Part shown: positions 12,513-25,845 of the stretch, in pieces
Numbering within the stretch: position 1 is the stretch's first letter
Layout of the letters: each line of letters starts with the position of its first letter
Source: Formicarius rufipectus
Taxonomy: Eukaryota > Chordata > Aves > Passeriformes > Formicariidae
Direction of reading: 5' to 3'
Length of the DNA stretch: 64,000 nt
Assembly: GCA_013399695.1 (NCBI GenBank)
Contig: VXAU01002242.1
Coordinates: forward strand, 151,099 to 215,098
Notes under the pieces: model-generated
Told to the model about the DNA's origin: nothing
Database searches by the model: none
Seen by the model: only the letters and a program-made list of their open reading frames with translations
Translations under genes and position numbers: made by a program

Positions 12513-15500
12513 CCATCCTTACTTAAAAGCATAACAAAAAAATTGAGTCAGATGGGGAATTTGATATAATGTCTTCCCATACACTCCCTCTCTGTGGGAA
12601 AAAACAATCAGACACAAAGTCTTTTAGTTTCAAAACCATCCAGCCAAACTAAATCACAGAAGAGGCTCCAACTTTATCTCAATCATCTGCTTCATTTATA
12701 AGCAAAGAATGTTCCAAGTACTGCAATAAATTCAAAGCCTTCAATCTGTCCTCTGTCATAAGAAAAACAAGAATGTTGCTGTGCAAAAGATGGAAAAAAC
12801 TGTGAATTTTCATTAATCCCTGAAGTAGCCAAACACCTTTTGACTCCAGACTAAAGCAGAATATCATGCCCAATTTCCTCTATTCTGATATTCAGAAATA
12901 GAGACCTAATACAGCCATAGCTCCAATTACCATCTAAAAATGAAGATTTCTCAGATCTTGGTAAACATTTATCACATAATTCTTAGCTCTCTGAAGTAAA
13001 AATGGACACCACCATCTTCCTTCTAAGAACAGAAAGCACAGCTAATTCAGAATTATTAACACATGCTCTCTTTCATTATTCACTCTAAGAAAGCATGGAC
13101 ATGCACAATTGCTAGTCCAACCTCCAGCAGTAATGGTATTCATCAGTAATCTTCTTGTGAGCCTTTACAATGGCTCTACTACTTGACTTCAATCAGCTGT
13201 AAAGCTCTTTTATTCTGTTATCACATCAGTGTGAGGGAATGAATGCCAAGGATTGAATGCCCTCCTAAAGGAGCACAGCGGTGCTGTTGGAATAGCAATG
13301 AGCCTCATCTGACACTGCTCAACTCAGTCTTTCACACACTCACTCTGGCAGAGGAATGCATGCATGACAGAAATAAATATCTGTTGAGTGGGAATGCTAA
13401 GAAACATATCTATAGTATAATATACTAAATAGAGCAAATCACAGTTAAATAAAAATAATTGGAAGTTGATGAAAAGGACGCAATTAATAGACAACTGGTA
13501 GCAGTTGTGTTCCACTTGTCAGAAGAAAAGGATGAGCAGAATAATTATACTACTAGTAAGAAAGAGTCAACACACAACATCTATTAATACTCAGTTCTCC
13601 TTAAGCACTTTTTATTTTTGGTGATGCATGGACCTAAAAATAGACATGTTCCTGCTCATTTCAATGAAGTGAAGAAAACAAGAAGTCAGATCAAAAAACG
13701 GGTGATTGTTGATAATCTAAGTAAAATACGTCTCTTCCCTCTACTGCTTAGTGTTGTGCATATTGCTTTAGCCAAAACAAGGAGTTCAGCCTGATATGAA
13801 ATCTCTGCAAGTACATCCCCAGAACCCAGACTGCCCTATCGACAAAGTTATCAGAGAAATCAAGAAGAAAACTGAACTGTCGTTCATAACTTAATATTGC
13901 TTTTAGGACCAACTCAGAGTTTTGAACTTTTACTCGTGTAATTTCAAACACATCAACACTCCACCATGAAAGTAAACTATGCTTTGGTAGAAAAAATAAA
14001 AAATGGATTTTTTTCTAGCTCAGGTACAGTGGTGGATTTTCAGTAATAAATATAATACACTTTCCAAAAATCTGTATTTCAACAGTTATGATAAAGTTTA
14101 CTTTCTGATCATCTATAAAGCAATGTTGTTCCTCTAGAAAGGTTATTTGTACTAAATATTTTTAAGATATTTCAATCAAAACTTATTTTCATAATGATAT
14201 GGAAAAATATACACAATCTTGTGAACGTAAGATAGACCAGTTGAAAGGAGGAAAGACATCAGAAAGCTTGGCAAACAAAATGAAAAAAAACGAAGAAAAA
14301 ATTCTTTTAGGACATTTGCTTTTACATCAATACTAGGTTGCAAGTCCAATAATTCTGTAAATCTTCCACTTCATAATCACAAAACCAGTGGGTTTATGCT
14401 TCTGTTTCCTGACAGTCACTAAGATATTCTGATTTTCTCCAATCAGTTAAATGTTTATATTAAAAAGAAATACTCTTCCTTGTATGTGACCTTACTTAAA
14501 CCCCTGTGCTGCTCCATAAAGGATGAAGAGGAAGGATGGTGCTGTAGACTGTGAAATGCCTTCACGTTTGACCAGAAGCAGATTACTCCAATAGTGCACT
14601 ACACTCCACAGCCCATTTCAGAGTGAACAGGAATGCAGTGAATCTGTCTACTGTGAAGAATGCCAGCATCAGCTCCAGCTTGGGAAACAGGGGACAATAT
14701 TTGTGCCTCTTAGGAATAAGGCACTGATGTGGCAAGTGAATGAAGCTTCTGAACACTCTTTTAAGAACACAAACTGACATCACGGCATACTTGAGATGCA
14801 GTAAAACTTCACGAGTGGCTCAACTGATCACATTTTCTTGAGGAGCTACACTGATACGATGACACAAACAGCAACCGTCCCAGCAGGAATATGTTAAATA
14901 CTTTCCCACACCTCTCAATCACGCTTGCACAACGACCAAAATTCAGGATGAAGCTCTACAAAACACCTTCACCAGTGAAAGTATATAGCTAAAATTGTAT
15001 CTGCACTGCTGCTAGACTGCAGTATAAATAGTATTTTGGTGACATTCTTTTACAGTAATGTAGGGAAGAGAAGGCATCAACAGAAACCAGTTAACATTAT
15101 TCAAAAGAACTAGGCTGCGCCAATGGTAGATTGATACAAGACACATGCTTGACAAGCTAATGACCTCTCAAGATTGTTGACACACTGTTTTTACACACAT
15201 TAATGAACTCAGGGCATCAGTTTCAGGATTAGGCTCAGGCTAAGCTTGCTTTAGCAGAGGTATACATGCTTCCACATATGGTCATCTTCACACTTTCTAA
15301 ATATGAGTAGTTTTCTGATTCAGAATTTATTTGCACTTCTGAAAAGAATGAAGCAGAATAAGTACTAAAAAAATACTGCATTGGTGAGTAAAAACATTTA
15401 GTGATTTAACTCTACAAAGTCTACTTTTCTACTGATACTAGCAGAATTTTTGGAAATAACAGTAGCAAAAAGTATTTATAGCAACAAGCTGATTAATTTG

Positions 15501-16083
15501 AAAAAAAAGATAAGGTGATAAAATGCATAGAGTAGCTTAAATCATACGAATATAAATTCAAATGCACTAAAAGAAAACAGATACTCATTACATTTTAATA
15601 CCAAAATGAGTAATTGTTAAATTCCTCATTAAAAAGTCCTTTGCAAGACTTATTTACTACAATAAAACTACCTGCAACATTACTCTGACTTTGCATAATT
15701 TTCTGTTAATTACCTAGACTTAGCAATATGATGGAACATCTAATACTAGGGTATTTAGTATTTATATAAAGGAACAAACTGGAAGAAAAACAGAATTGGA
15801 ATGGTTTTAAATGACTCAAAAAAAAATGAAAGAATTTCCATAGCTTCCCCTGATTTTCCAAGCAGTTATCTGAAGGATCAAACAACTGTTTTATTTGGAA
15901 ATCTTAAAAACAACTCATCTCTCCTATACTTTGTTCTCCCCAGCCCATCCCTGCTCCTCTGATGAAAGAATAACATTAGGTTTTGTTAATGCTGTTAAAC
16001 AATACGTCTTGTCCATAGTGTAAAGCTATCATGTTTAATATTAAAGAAATAATTTTTTCCAAACATACGCACTCCTGGGATAT

Positions 16084-16324
16084 TGTTGTTGTTGGCTGGA
16101 CTTCGCGAACAAAGATCTTGGGATAAGCCTGCACAATGGATTTTTTAGGTGAGGCACAGTGTGCGTGGAACTGGCCCCACCCCCTTTACCCCTGAGGCTC
16201 ATTTTGCCACGGCCGAGCACGCTCGGACGGCGACAGCGAGTTCCTCGGAATTCAAACCGGCATCCTCAGAGGAGGAACCGGCTCCAGAGGCAGCGACTTA
16301 CACCATTCGGCCAACACCCACCAT
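16084..16324 (-). mobile_element. tRNA-headed SINE with LINE-shared 3' tail, about 241 bp
   Basis: On the minus strand it begins with a tRNA-like head. A box-A-like TGGCCGAATGG lies at 16303-16313 and a box-B-like GGTTTGAATTCCG at 16246-16258. Between them is a long variable-arm-like stretch, which suggests a Leu or Ser (class II) tRNA ancestor. A GC-rich body follows, then a 3' segment CCCAAGATCTTTGTTCGCGA, ending in (CAA)n. It is flanked by near-perfect 13-bp target-site duplications: ACTCCTGGGATAT (16071-16083) and ACTCCTGGCATAT (16325-16337). The 3' segment matches the 3' UTR of the RTE-like LINE in this window. Much higher GC and CpG content than its surroundings also marks it as an insertion. 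Family name unknown to me. Confidence 0.85.
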
Positions 16325-17399
16325 ACTCCTGGCATATAGAACAGATATTAATGTTTGTGAAGAAAAAAATGTTTCTGGTATGAAGAATGTGGAACTAAGT
16401 AAGATATAAATAATGAAAAACTGGATTACTGGAGATTAAAATGGATGCTTCCCTGAGACCAGGAAAAGGAAGCAGTAAAGACAGAAGGAGATTAATAAAA
16501 AGCAGGCCTTGTCTCTGTGAGCAATATTAACACCTGAAGGAAATCACTTTGTACTTTAAGTTTATTAATACAAAAAGGTCTACCTATCATAATCCCATTT
16601 AAAATAAGAGTTTTGGTGAAAAATTATTTAAAGGCTTTCTTGGCTTAATTAGGAAATAAAGATAGAATTTTCCTACAATATAAATCAGATTTCATGCAAA
16701 ATATTTGCATTAATTTTTAATTAGGCATTTTGGTTTGCTCATTTATTTGTCAGCAAATCAAGAAACGTGCTGAACTGGGCTGAATGAACAGGCCAGCTCT
16801 CCTATCAGCTCTCTTCATGAATGTGGAGACCAAACAGGGAAGTCTACTTTTCCTATTGGGTTATACAGCCAAGTGCTCAAATCAAATGTACACGGAAGGA
16901 AGAGCAGAAAATACATTTGAAAAACGAAGGATGACACATTCAAGAATATTGCTTTTAAACAAAACAAATTTACATTGAAAACAAAGGTATTGATATCTAT
17001 CAAATCAACACATTACATTTTTCTATTTAAATATGTAAATTGGTAGAAAATTCATTATCAATATTGTAAGCTAAAAAAATTGTGAAGTACTGCCTAATTT
17101 TGCATGTTGACTTTGCAGTTTTCTAACCTAAACATGTTTTATTATGTGGAAAATATCCAAATGTTATCAACAGAGCTCCAGTGTCCCATTATGGCTACTC
17201 TAAAAGAATCTAGGTTGAATACCTACTGTTTGACAGCAGTACGGAAAAATTCAAGGAAGCGTAAGCTTTAGATAAGTTCTTCCCATCCTTCAGCATCTTA
17301 GCACCAGATAATGTTATCTTGAACCAGATAATGGAATCTGCTTCACTTCCTACTGATAGATTTTTCTCTCACAAGTTTGCTCAGTCACTTTTTGAATCC

Positions 17400-17660
17400 C
17401 CATAAAATTCAGGACCCACAGAGTGTTGCAGTAAAGAGTTCAACAATTAAACTGTGTGCTGTGTAAAGACCTTAAACACAGACCTGACACCTATTTTTAA
17501 ATGAGACTAAACTTTTCCCTGTCACATGTACTTTGTAAACCTGTGCTACATTCCCCTCTTAACCTTCCTTCTCCCAGGCTAAGAAGTCTTCAAAGGAGAA
17601 TTTTCACTCATTCTTCACTTCCTTCAACCCCAAGCCTGTTCCACAGGGAACAACACAGAT
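17400..17660 (-). mobile_element. Ancient CR1/L3 LINE remnant
   Basis: AAGAGTTCAACAATTAAACT then GTGTGCTGTGTAAAGACCT, and 130 bases later ACCTTCCTTCTCCCAGGCTA, resemble the antisense 3' portion of old CR1/L3 elements. Strongly diverged; boundaries approximate. Confidence 0.5.
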
Positions 17661-19769
17661 TTATATAGTGGCAAATTTAGGGTCTCTTTCATTCTCCATT
17701 ATAACATTTTCATAAAAGTATTATGACCTCTAGTTCTTGCTCCTAAATGGCAATGCACAGTTTGTGGTTAAAGACAATGTACCAAAATAAAATTTCCTTT
17801 TTCTCCTCACATCTTTCTATGTCACTTTACATTTACATGAATAGGAATTTCAAGTGTCACTGTACAGTCACTCTGTTTCAAAAGGTCTTTTTGCTTTTCT
17901 TTGTTCACAAGTTCAGTTTATTCTGAGCAAGTTCTTACCAGCTGCAGGCTTTCCTATCCTGTTATTCACCTTCCCGATCACTTGTGATGATACGAAATAC
18001 TGACATGTTCAAAATTAAACATGTAACATTTACGTAATGCATGTAAAAATAGCACTTGTAGGAAAAACAGACAGACATCTATGGTGCTTTCTGTTCATCA
18101 ACTTAAAAACTGTATTTAGGTCTGAAAACTTTCTACCTGTTATGCTATCAGATACTATTCGTTTGTTCAGATATGAAATAAAGGAAAATCTGTTTTATTT
18201 CAACTTCATCTACAGTACATTTGGACTGTATATATCAAAATATCTTTCCACTAATGCCTCCTAGAGCCTTGCAGTCTCCTCTGATTTATCAAACTGCTCA
18301 ACAACTTTATTGTGTCAAAATCAATAACAAACAAAAAAAAAGTTTACTAAAAATACCTTTAACTGAAAACCATCTTGAAATGTCTCTAGTGTTTTTCATT
18401 TAAAAAACTAACTAATCTGCCCTCCAACAGTAATATTTCTGTGCAACTCTTCTTCCATTTCACAGGTTAGTAATAAATCACCCCAGCTATTACTGCTTCC
18501 TCTGTGCTCAGTCTCTGAGGTAACATAAGGCAACAGAAAGTAATGACAGAGTTAAAATAACTGACGCATATCTACGTTATCTACAGTAACTTTGTGTATC
18601 TAAAGTATACTAGGATAAAATGACACTTAGGCATGTCTTTTATCTTTTATTTCTTCTACTGCATTGAAATCCTCAGTCCAGCTGAAAAAATACTTCTTTT
18701 TGAACTTAGGTAGATTTACCAATTAAAAAAAAAAGCTACTTACAGGTTACTTACTTTTAATACCTAAAATATCTAATGAAAGATGATACCAGACTGGAGG
18801 ACTTTCAGAAACATGGCAAGAAAAGACATTTTTCATACTCAGACATAGTTCTGCTGTACTTAATCTTTACTCAGAATTATCTCTAACAATATTACAAGTG
18901 CTGTTATTATTTCTAGTTGCTTCCAGATGATAAAGTTTTCTGGAATCCTTACCAAACTCCCTCTAAAAAAAAAATCAGTTTTAGTCAGTGGGGAAAAAAA
19001 CAACATCACATCAAAATTAGAAATAAACTTCTTATAGTTAATCTCTGTTTTAAAATATGACTTAATCTGCAAGTTGAAAGATCATCACACAGGAAGATAA
19101 CATGGGCTTTATATGAACCACTACTAATCAGCTGCTCTCAAAAGGAAAAGTATCTCTGATTGAAATACTACATTAAAACGTCTAGAAAATATGCACCTTA
19201 GTTCTTTTTAAAGTATCAGCTGAAAGTTCACAAACTGTATTTTAATTACTGTTGATGAGCAAGTGGCATAGGTTTTCCTGTTCATTATTCACAGTTGCAT
19301 ATCAGCTTGACAGTTAAAACTTTGTTAATATTCTCATTTCTTAATCCTTTTAGTGCAATCAATGCTTACTTACTGCTAAGAAAAAGCCATGAAACACAAG
19401 TTCAAATGCTTAATGGATTTATGAAGAAGAATATTATAAGGAGGACTGCTTTGACATCTTAATTAGATTAACACAATCAACCAGTTTCAAGAACATACGT
19501 CACCCTTAAAAATACAGGCACTGCAACTTCTTTAGTGGATGCTACTGCATTTAAATTGAAAAGCACTTGGATCACAGCTTTCCAATGCAAACCTTTACAG
19601 AAAATAAACTGAAACACACTGAACTGGATTTGATGATGGTGGCATTTATAAACACACTCCTCTCACAAAGGAATAAGTTAAAAAGAAATGAAGCACAACT
19701 ACCTTTTGCTGGGGAAGATTAAATTATATTTTAAAAATGAGGATGAAAAAGATTACTAAGACACAAATT

Positions 19770-19855
19770 GAAACATTTACAAAATAGCATGAATTTGTGA
19801 AAGGCAGGTCCTGCCTGACTAATCTAAGCTCTTTCTATGACAATGCAACCTGCTG
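19770..19855 (+). mobile_element. Old CR1/L3 LINE fragment
   Basis: GCATGAATTTGTGAAAGGCA followed by GGTCCTGCCTGACTAATCTA and CTTTCTATGACAATG is a well-known CR1/L3 reverse-transcriptase segment on the plus strand. The downstream RT-coding continuation is absent. Confidence 0.75.
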
Positions 19856-22796
19856 GTCTAGGTTCTGATTTACGGTTGCACAAATAGATGATGAATGATG
19901 TATAATGATACCCAATGAGTCTATCATGATACAGCAATGTCAGAAGATCTGGATATACATGAATTTTTCTTAACCAAGCACGTAGTCTGAAACGGCTATT
20001 GGAAATGTGTACAACTTTCACATTTTTTCAGCAGATGTCGAAGACACATTGAGTAATCTTAGCTACAGACTAAGAACCATTCAGTAGACTGCAATGATCT
20101 CAGCATAATAACAAAATGCACTACTGGTCTTGACAAAGTGACCTGCTTAATCCAGTATTATGTGAGATGGTCAGAAAGCTTATGTTTGCATTTACATTAG
20201 GAAGTAACTGAAGGCAATAGGAAATTATGGGAAAATCAGAGCAAGTTAGGCTGAGGTTTCTACAGGATATTGCCGATAAGCACCTCTAAGTACAAACCTG
20301 CATAACTAGCAGCATGGCTACTGACAACATGTTGTTCAAAAAAGCTGGAAGTTCTCATTTCCAGGGCTGTAAAAAGTATATCTTTAAAATAACAGTTTAA
20401 TGGTTCTAGAGAGAAAAAAAAAACGAAAAAAAACTTATTTAATTTCAAGAGGAAGGACAAAGAAAAAGGAAAATATGAAAGCAGCAGTTAGAAGACTTGG
20501 AAACAAAGGTAGAAAGGTTGGTGAATTGCCAGTGCTGATTAAGACAGTGGAGAAATAAAAGCTAGCCTGGGTGAAATTAAAGCATGGTGAAACCCTGCAA
20601 CTGGAATGAAAATAAATCAGAGTAATCAACTAAATATAAGTGTCCTTTATTACTCTGCTAAAGTATCCTTGGAGTCATAATATTCAACCTTTCAAAATAA
20701 TAGTAGGTAAATTCAGTATATAGCACACCATAAACATTAGAGAAAAGGGTACTGTTCAACTTCACAAATTACCAGCTTTGGAGTGTTCAACCAGAGGCAC
20801 TTAAAAGAAAAAAGAAAAGTATGATCTTTTTTTTTTAACTCATATCATAAGTTACCTTCAAATGAAGTTCCTAAAGGCATTTTTTTGCAACATCTGTCAG
20901 CATACATGAATGAGAAAATTGTGCCATTGGCAACACACAATTCGCCTTCTATCTCACTGCATGAACTCAGTATTCCTCAAATATACATCAGGGTTAATAC
21001 AAACTGAGAAAGCTATATAAAGCACACAGGTATTTCTTATAACAAACATTAAACAAAAATCAAGAACTACCTTTCCCTCTCTCCTGTGGAAACATACAGG
21101 TCCAGAATTTAACCCACGTACAAAAACAAAGGCAGATGTGGAGTCACCATCTCTCAAAGATGTTTCCCACAACAGCTTTTTTCACTCTGTAAACTCTTTC
21201 ACTGTCACAAAGTCATGACAGTATCACAGCACAGTAATGATGCTCAAGTTGTGACTCACACATTATGCTTAGTCTTGAGTGAGTGTTTTAGAGAAACTTG
21301 ATTTTTAGCTTCACTGAAAGATATTACTAACCTATGGAACATTACTGAAGACAACTGAGTTACCTGAAATGAATCTTACCCACTGACTCCCGTGTACAAG
21401 TTTGTTACCTGCTTTATTGAAACTGTGAAAATAAATTAGTGTAGCCAAAAAAGTTGAATATAGAAATGAATGTTCGTTCACAGACATATGTTTTAAAATA
21501 GATAAATAGGCTAGGCAAAATTTAAAACAAAAGAGAGACATATCAAATTAATTCACTAATTTAAAATATGCAGGTATTATTAATAATAACTGATTTGTAC
21601 ACTGAATCAGAATAACCAGTAGAACAACTACATATTTCATAGATTGTATTTTCATGTTATATACCCTGTTCAGAGATCTGTATAATCAGGACCACTTATT
21701 TTATCAACCAGTGCCAACTGAAGATTCTTATGCTGAAATTTTTTGTTGTTTCTAAATTAATCTGAATAGCTAAAGGCAGCAAAGATTTAGTGAAATAGTG
21801 CTTACTAAAGAGAGTTCAGAGGGCAGCTGAAACCAGTTTTAATTTGAAAAGCACTGTCCATTTCCGATGCCATATTAGGCATCACTTTAGAACCTCTTCA
21901 TATTCACCTACACACTGCACCATGCATATCATTATTTCAGTTTCACACTACAACTAATTCCAACTAAGCACAAAACAGCCAAAATTCAGCACAGATTTCT
22001 ATACACTTTAAAATGGTTGGGAATTTCTGATCAGTCATTCCTGAACTACTGCAAGGAGAAAAGAAACTAAATTGGGATAACTACATGAATACTTACAGAG
22101 AAAAATGGCAAGAAAATTAAAGACCTGAATGATGAAAGATCTGAGTAATGACAGAAGAAAATTACATATTCTATCTGACTTAAAGAGATTCATATTAGAC
22201 AAAAATTCAAAACAAGAATAAGAATTGAGCTTTTTGAAATTCTGTGAGGGAAAAGTACAGTACAGTCTGGAAAATGTAAGAGAAAAATATGAACCAAAAA
22301 ATCCTATTCAGCATCTACTACAAAAAGTTATGAAATAAGAGAAGCAAGGGCTTTATTGACGAAAAGAGGAATTCTTGGTATCAGTAATTGTCATCAGTTA
22401 CCTAGGGAGACCTGTCATACAGACACTCTGAAATGTATATCTAACTAAGGAAGACAGGTCAGGGGAAAAAAAAAGTAGATATGCAAATCATCAGCACAAG
22501 CTGACAGTGAAGTTGTAAGAAAGTCTCAGATCACCCATGAATAGGATGGAGAAGGAAAAGTGAAAAAGAACCAAGAACCCCTGTGAGATTGGAAGAGAGG
22601 GCAGAATAGCTCTCAAAATAGACAGTCAAGGACAATGCAAGTGGCAGAGCAAAGCACAAGACTGTCATGTATCAGGAAAACAAGAAAGGCCAGAAGAAGC
22701 TAGGAGCTAAAGCTCTGGAGTGACAAAAGAAGATAATATTCTTAATATTTCATGTAGTTCTAATGATGTTATGCTTTCCAGAAACAAACAGGAATT

Positions 22797-23140
22797 ACCA
22801 TCATGGCTAGACTTCACAATCGAAGACTTGGGAGGGTTTTACCCATGCTTGCTGCAAGCACGCTGATGGCTGATAAGGCCAATGCAAGATAGGCAAGTCT
22901 GGCTGCAAAAGGCACAGCAGAAAGTCTCCACAGGTGGTACTGTAGAGACACGGTTCTTTCTGCATTGTCTTTTCTCCTCCAGGCTGATTCTGTGTGCGGT
23001 TTCATAGGACACAGCAGCATTATAGACGGTGTGCCTCCATGTCTCCTGACTGGAGGCCAGAGTGGACCACTGATGGTGGTCAATATGGCCAAGGCTGAGA
23101 CGTTGTTTCAGGTAGTCCTTGTATCTTCCTCTTAAACTCT
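22797..23140 (-). mobile_element. RTE-like LINE, 5'-truncated copy without inversion
   Basis: The minus strand reads, in one open frame, RYKDYLKQRLSLGHIDHHQW, SQETWRHTVYNAAV, ISLEEKRQCRKNR, then CCAFCSQTCLSCIGLISHQR and a TAA stop at 22839-22841. A 3' UTR ending in CTAGCCATGATGG follows. This is the same family and same 3' end as the copy at 9.2 kb. It gives the native order of the two segments that are inverted there. The 5' boundary (about 23131-23145) is approximate, and I could not find a convincing target-site duplication. Confidence 0.85.
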
Positions 23141-24749
23141 CTACAAGGATCTATGCTACTAAAAAGAAGTTACTTTTACTGGGTTTTACTGGATTTGTTG
23201 AATCCTAGTTTGTCCTTTCTCCCCTCCAGCCCCTCCAAGGCTGTTTGAATTTAGGTATTGTGTCTTACTCAGTTGCAAGGAGTTAAAATTATCTTGAAAG
23301 CTTAATCGTTTTTCTGGGCAGGTTGTGTTAGCTATGGATGCTTTAATGAATAAGAAACAAGAAACCAGAGAACTACTGTACAGATTTTTTTGCATTTGTT
23401 CGGGTTTTAACCACACCAAGACATCAGAAAGAAAAGGAAAAAACAAACTGTTGTCATGGTTTAGTTGTTAGTGTTCACTTCTAAAAACATCAATAACTAA
23501 CAAAACAGAAGCTTCAGAAAAGAGAAATAAGTAGACTCCCAATTTTAAAATACTAAACAACTTGGAATTGCCACATTATCTTAATTGTAATGTAGTCTTA
23601 AGACTTATCAGTGAAGGTGACAAGAGGAAGAAGCAGCTCCATCCTGCATTGCAGGGGTACTCTGCAAAGTTCCAGTTGTGCTTCGGCTCCTTCCCCTGGG
23701 AATTGTGACTTACACACCAATTGCACATCCCTGCTCACAACCTACACTGGGGAGTCCTTGCATCCATGACACAAAATGGAGCACAAGCAGAAAGCTACAG
23801 TAGTTGTGTACACTCCCATGTTTAAAGAACATTAGGGTATAAGAAGAAAACCCATAAGCAGTAAGCTCAAAGAAGTTTCAGGTAAGAATGCTAGTAATGG
23901 GAGTGTTCCCCTTGCTTTTTTTTTTTTCTTTTTCTTTTAATAGTACCTAGAGGCAGAAAAAATGAAACAAGCAAGCATAACTTATACTGAATGAATTTTA
24001 ACTGAACACCTTATAAAGACAGTGGGAATTATTTTACTACATTGTATTAAATAATATGTGCAATAAATTTGAACATTTTTTCAGTAGTGTTTAAGATCTA
24101 ATAATAATCTATTTTCAGATTGTTAAGTAATGAAGGAAGCTTACTCTCCTTTTCTTACTGTAAGAGGAATTCATGTAGTTGTAAAAGTCATGCAGCTAAG
24201 AGGACTCTGCAACTTGGATCTGAGCTGCTTCATGCATCATCAAAGGTACTTTTTATCAAGAGTGAACCAGTTTGCCATAAACAACTGCCCTGAAGACAAA
24301 CTTATAGTTACCTATTACTACAGCCATCCTTTGGCTTACAGAAATTTTATTGTGCATAGCTAAAATTAAGAAATTTCTTCAACTTTCACATACTAGCTTT
24401 AGATTACTGTATTGGCAGTTCTATAATGAAATTTAGTAACTGAAAATAAATCATATATTACATAGACACTGGAACAATATTGTTAAGATTAAGCCAGGAA
24501 TAACTGAACTAACACTGGTTACAACATTTAGAAATACTGCATGTAAAGAATGACCTAGTTTTCAGAAGCACTGATATTACTTATTTTAAGAATCTGGTTT
24601 ATACAGATATGTGTGACTCAGACTACAGAAGTAACAGGATTAAATTCTAATAGAGTCATACCTGGTAGTGATACTTCAGGAGATGGTCATTCAGAGGACT
24701 CAACTTAGGTCTAAGTAAACTGAGAGAATACCGATTCAATCAACAGAAA

Positions 24750-24870
24750 GGGCATGGACACCAGGACCCCAGGTCCTTCTCCACAGAGATGCTTCCCAGC
24801 AGGTCAGTCCTCAGCCTGTACTGGCACATAAATGTCTTGTATTTGAATGGTGCTTCATGATACTTCACCT
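24750..24870 (-). mobile_element. Old CR1 LINE fragment
   Basis: The plus strand reads CACCAGGACCCCAGGTCCTT then CTCCACAGAGATGCTTCCCA and CCTCAGCCTGTACTGG. This matches the antisense CR1 segment that usually reads as the CCCCCAGGTCCTTTTC...AGCCTGTA stretch. Short and diverged. Confidence 0.7.
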
Positions 24871-25599
24871 CCACACTGACATTCTTGCTCTGACAATTAG
24901 TTCTTTTGCCTATAGTGTGAGGCAGATGTGTCAAACTGTTTTGTTCACATCTCCACGTGAAGATGAGATGTAGCTACCTAAAATCCTCTCCACATATGCT
25001 GACTTCCTATAGAATGGGGAAAAAGAAAGCTTTACGAAAAGCTTCCCAACTCCTAAATGGAGTTCCACAGCTGCTTTAGCACAAAGAAAGCATAGGGTCA
25101 TCACCTTAGGTGACTTCATTTATGCCAACATAACGACTTACACAGTCATATAAGGAGACAGGTCATTAAACTCATCAAGATGAAAACTTACCCAACAGAA
25201 AATTATAACACCTGAAAACAACAGTGAAATCACAGCAAAAATGGACAGTTCCACATACCAGGAAACCTGTGACAGCTCACGCATCAGAAAGACATTCACC
25301 TTTTCCATTCTAGATGATTCAGCACATTGTGGGGCAGGAAAGCATGAAAAAGCACAAGCACACTTCTATTAATGAGCAACAGGATATGTGGAAGGCAGAA
25401 AATATGTTAGTGATTGCTTCATTTAAATGTCTTAAGTAGAAAATATGGACAGATATATTTCACACAGATGCAAGAAAACTCTTTTAAAAAAGTATGTGAT
25501 ATATTCTCAGTTCCTGACTTCCCAGTCTGCTGAGGCAAAACAAACGTGAATCTGCTACTCTTAATAAATACTCATTTAACTTATGTCTAATACAAGGCA

Positions 25600-25845
25600 C
25601 AGAATCATTTGAGTTGGAAAGGACCTGAAGAGCCTAATAACCCTCCTAAAGGAGGGTCACCTTGACAGGGTTGTCTAGGACCATGTCCAGCTGGCATCTG
25701 AATATATCCAAGGATGGGAACCCCATATATTAGGCAATCTATGGCAGCATTTCACAGGACAAAAGTGTTTTCTGGTGTTCACATAGAATTCTGCGTTTCA
25801 GTTTGTGCCCACTACCTCTTGTCCTCTCACTGGGCACGGCTGAGA
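25600..25845 (-). mobile_element. CR1 LINE 3' fragment
   Basis: It starts CAGAATCATTTGAGTTGGAA and runs GGACCTGAAGAGCC ... TTTGTGCCCACTACCTCTTG ... TCTCACTGGGCAC. This is the classical reverse complement of the avian CR1 3' end. Non-coding and degraded, about 245 bp. Confidence 0.9.

Noticed and set aside
12232..12569. Several overlapping open frames on both strands (Phe/Val/Gly-rich or Lys/Asn/Gln-rich)
   Set aside because: They arise from the G/T-only tract, which lacks stop codons by composition.
16240..16324. A functional tRNA gene on the minus strand
   Set aside because: It has box A/B-like motifs but no proper acceptor stem, imperfect boxes, and continues into a SINE body with target duplications; it is a SINE head.
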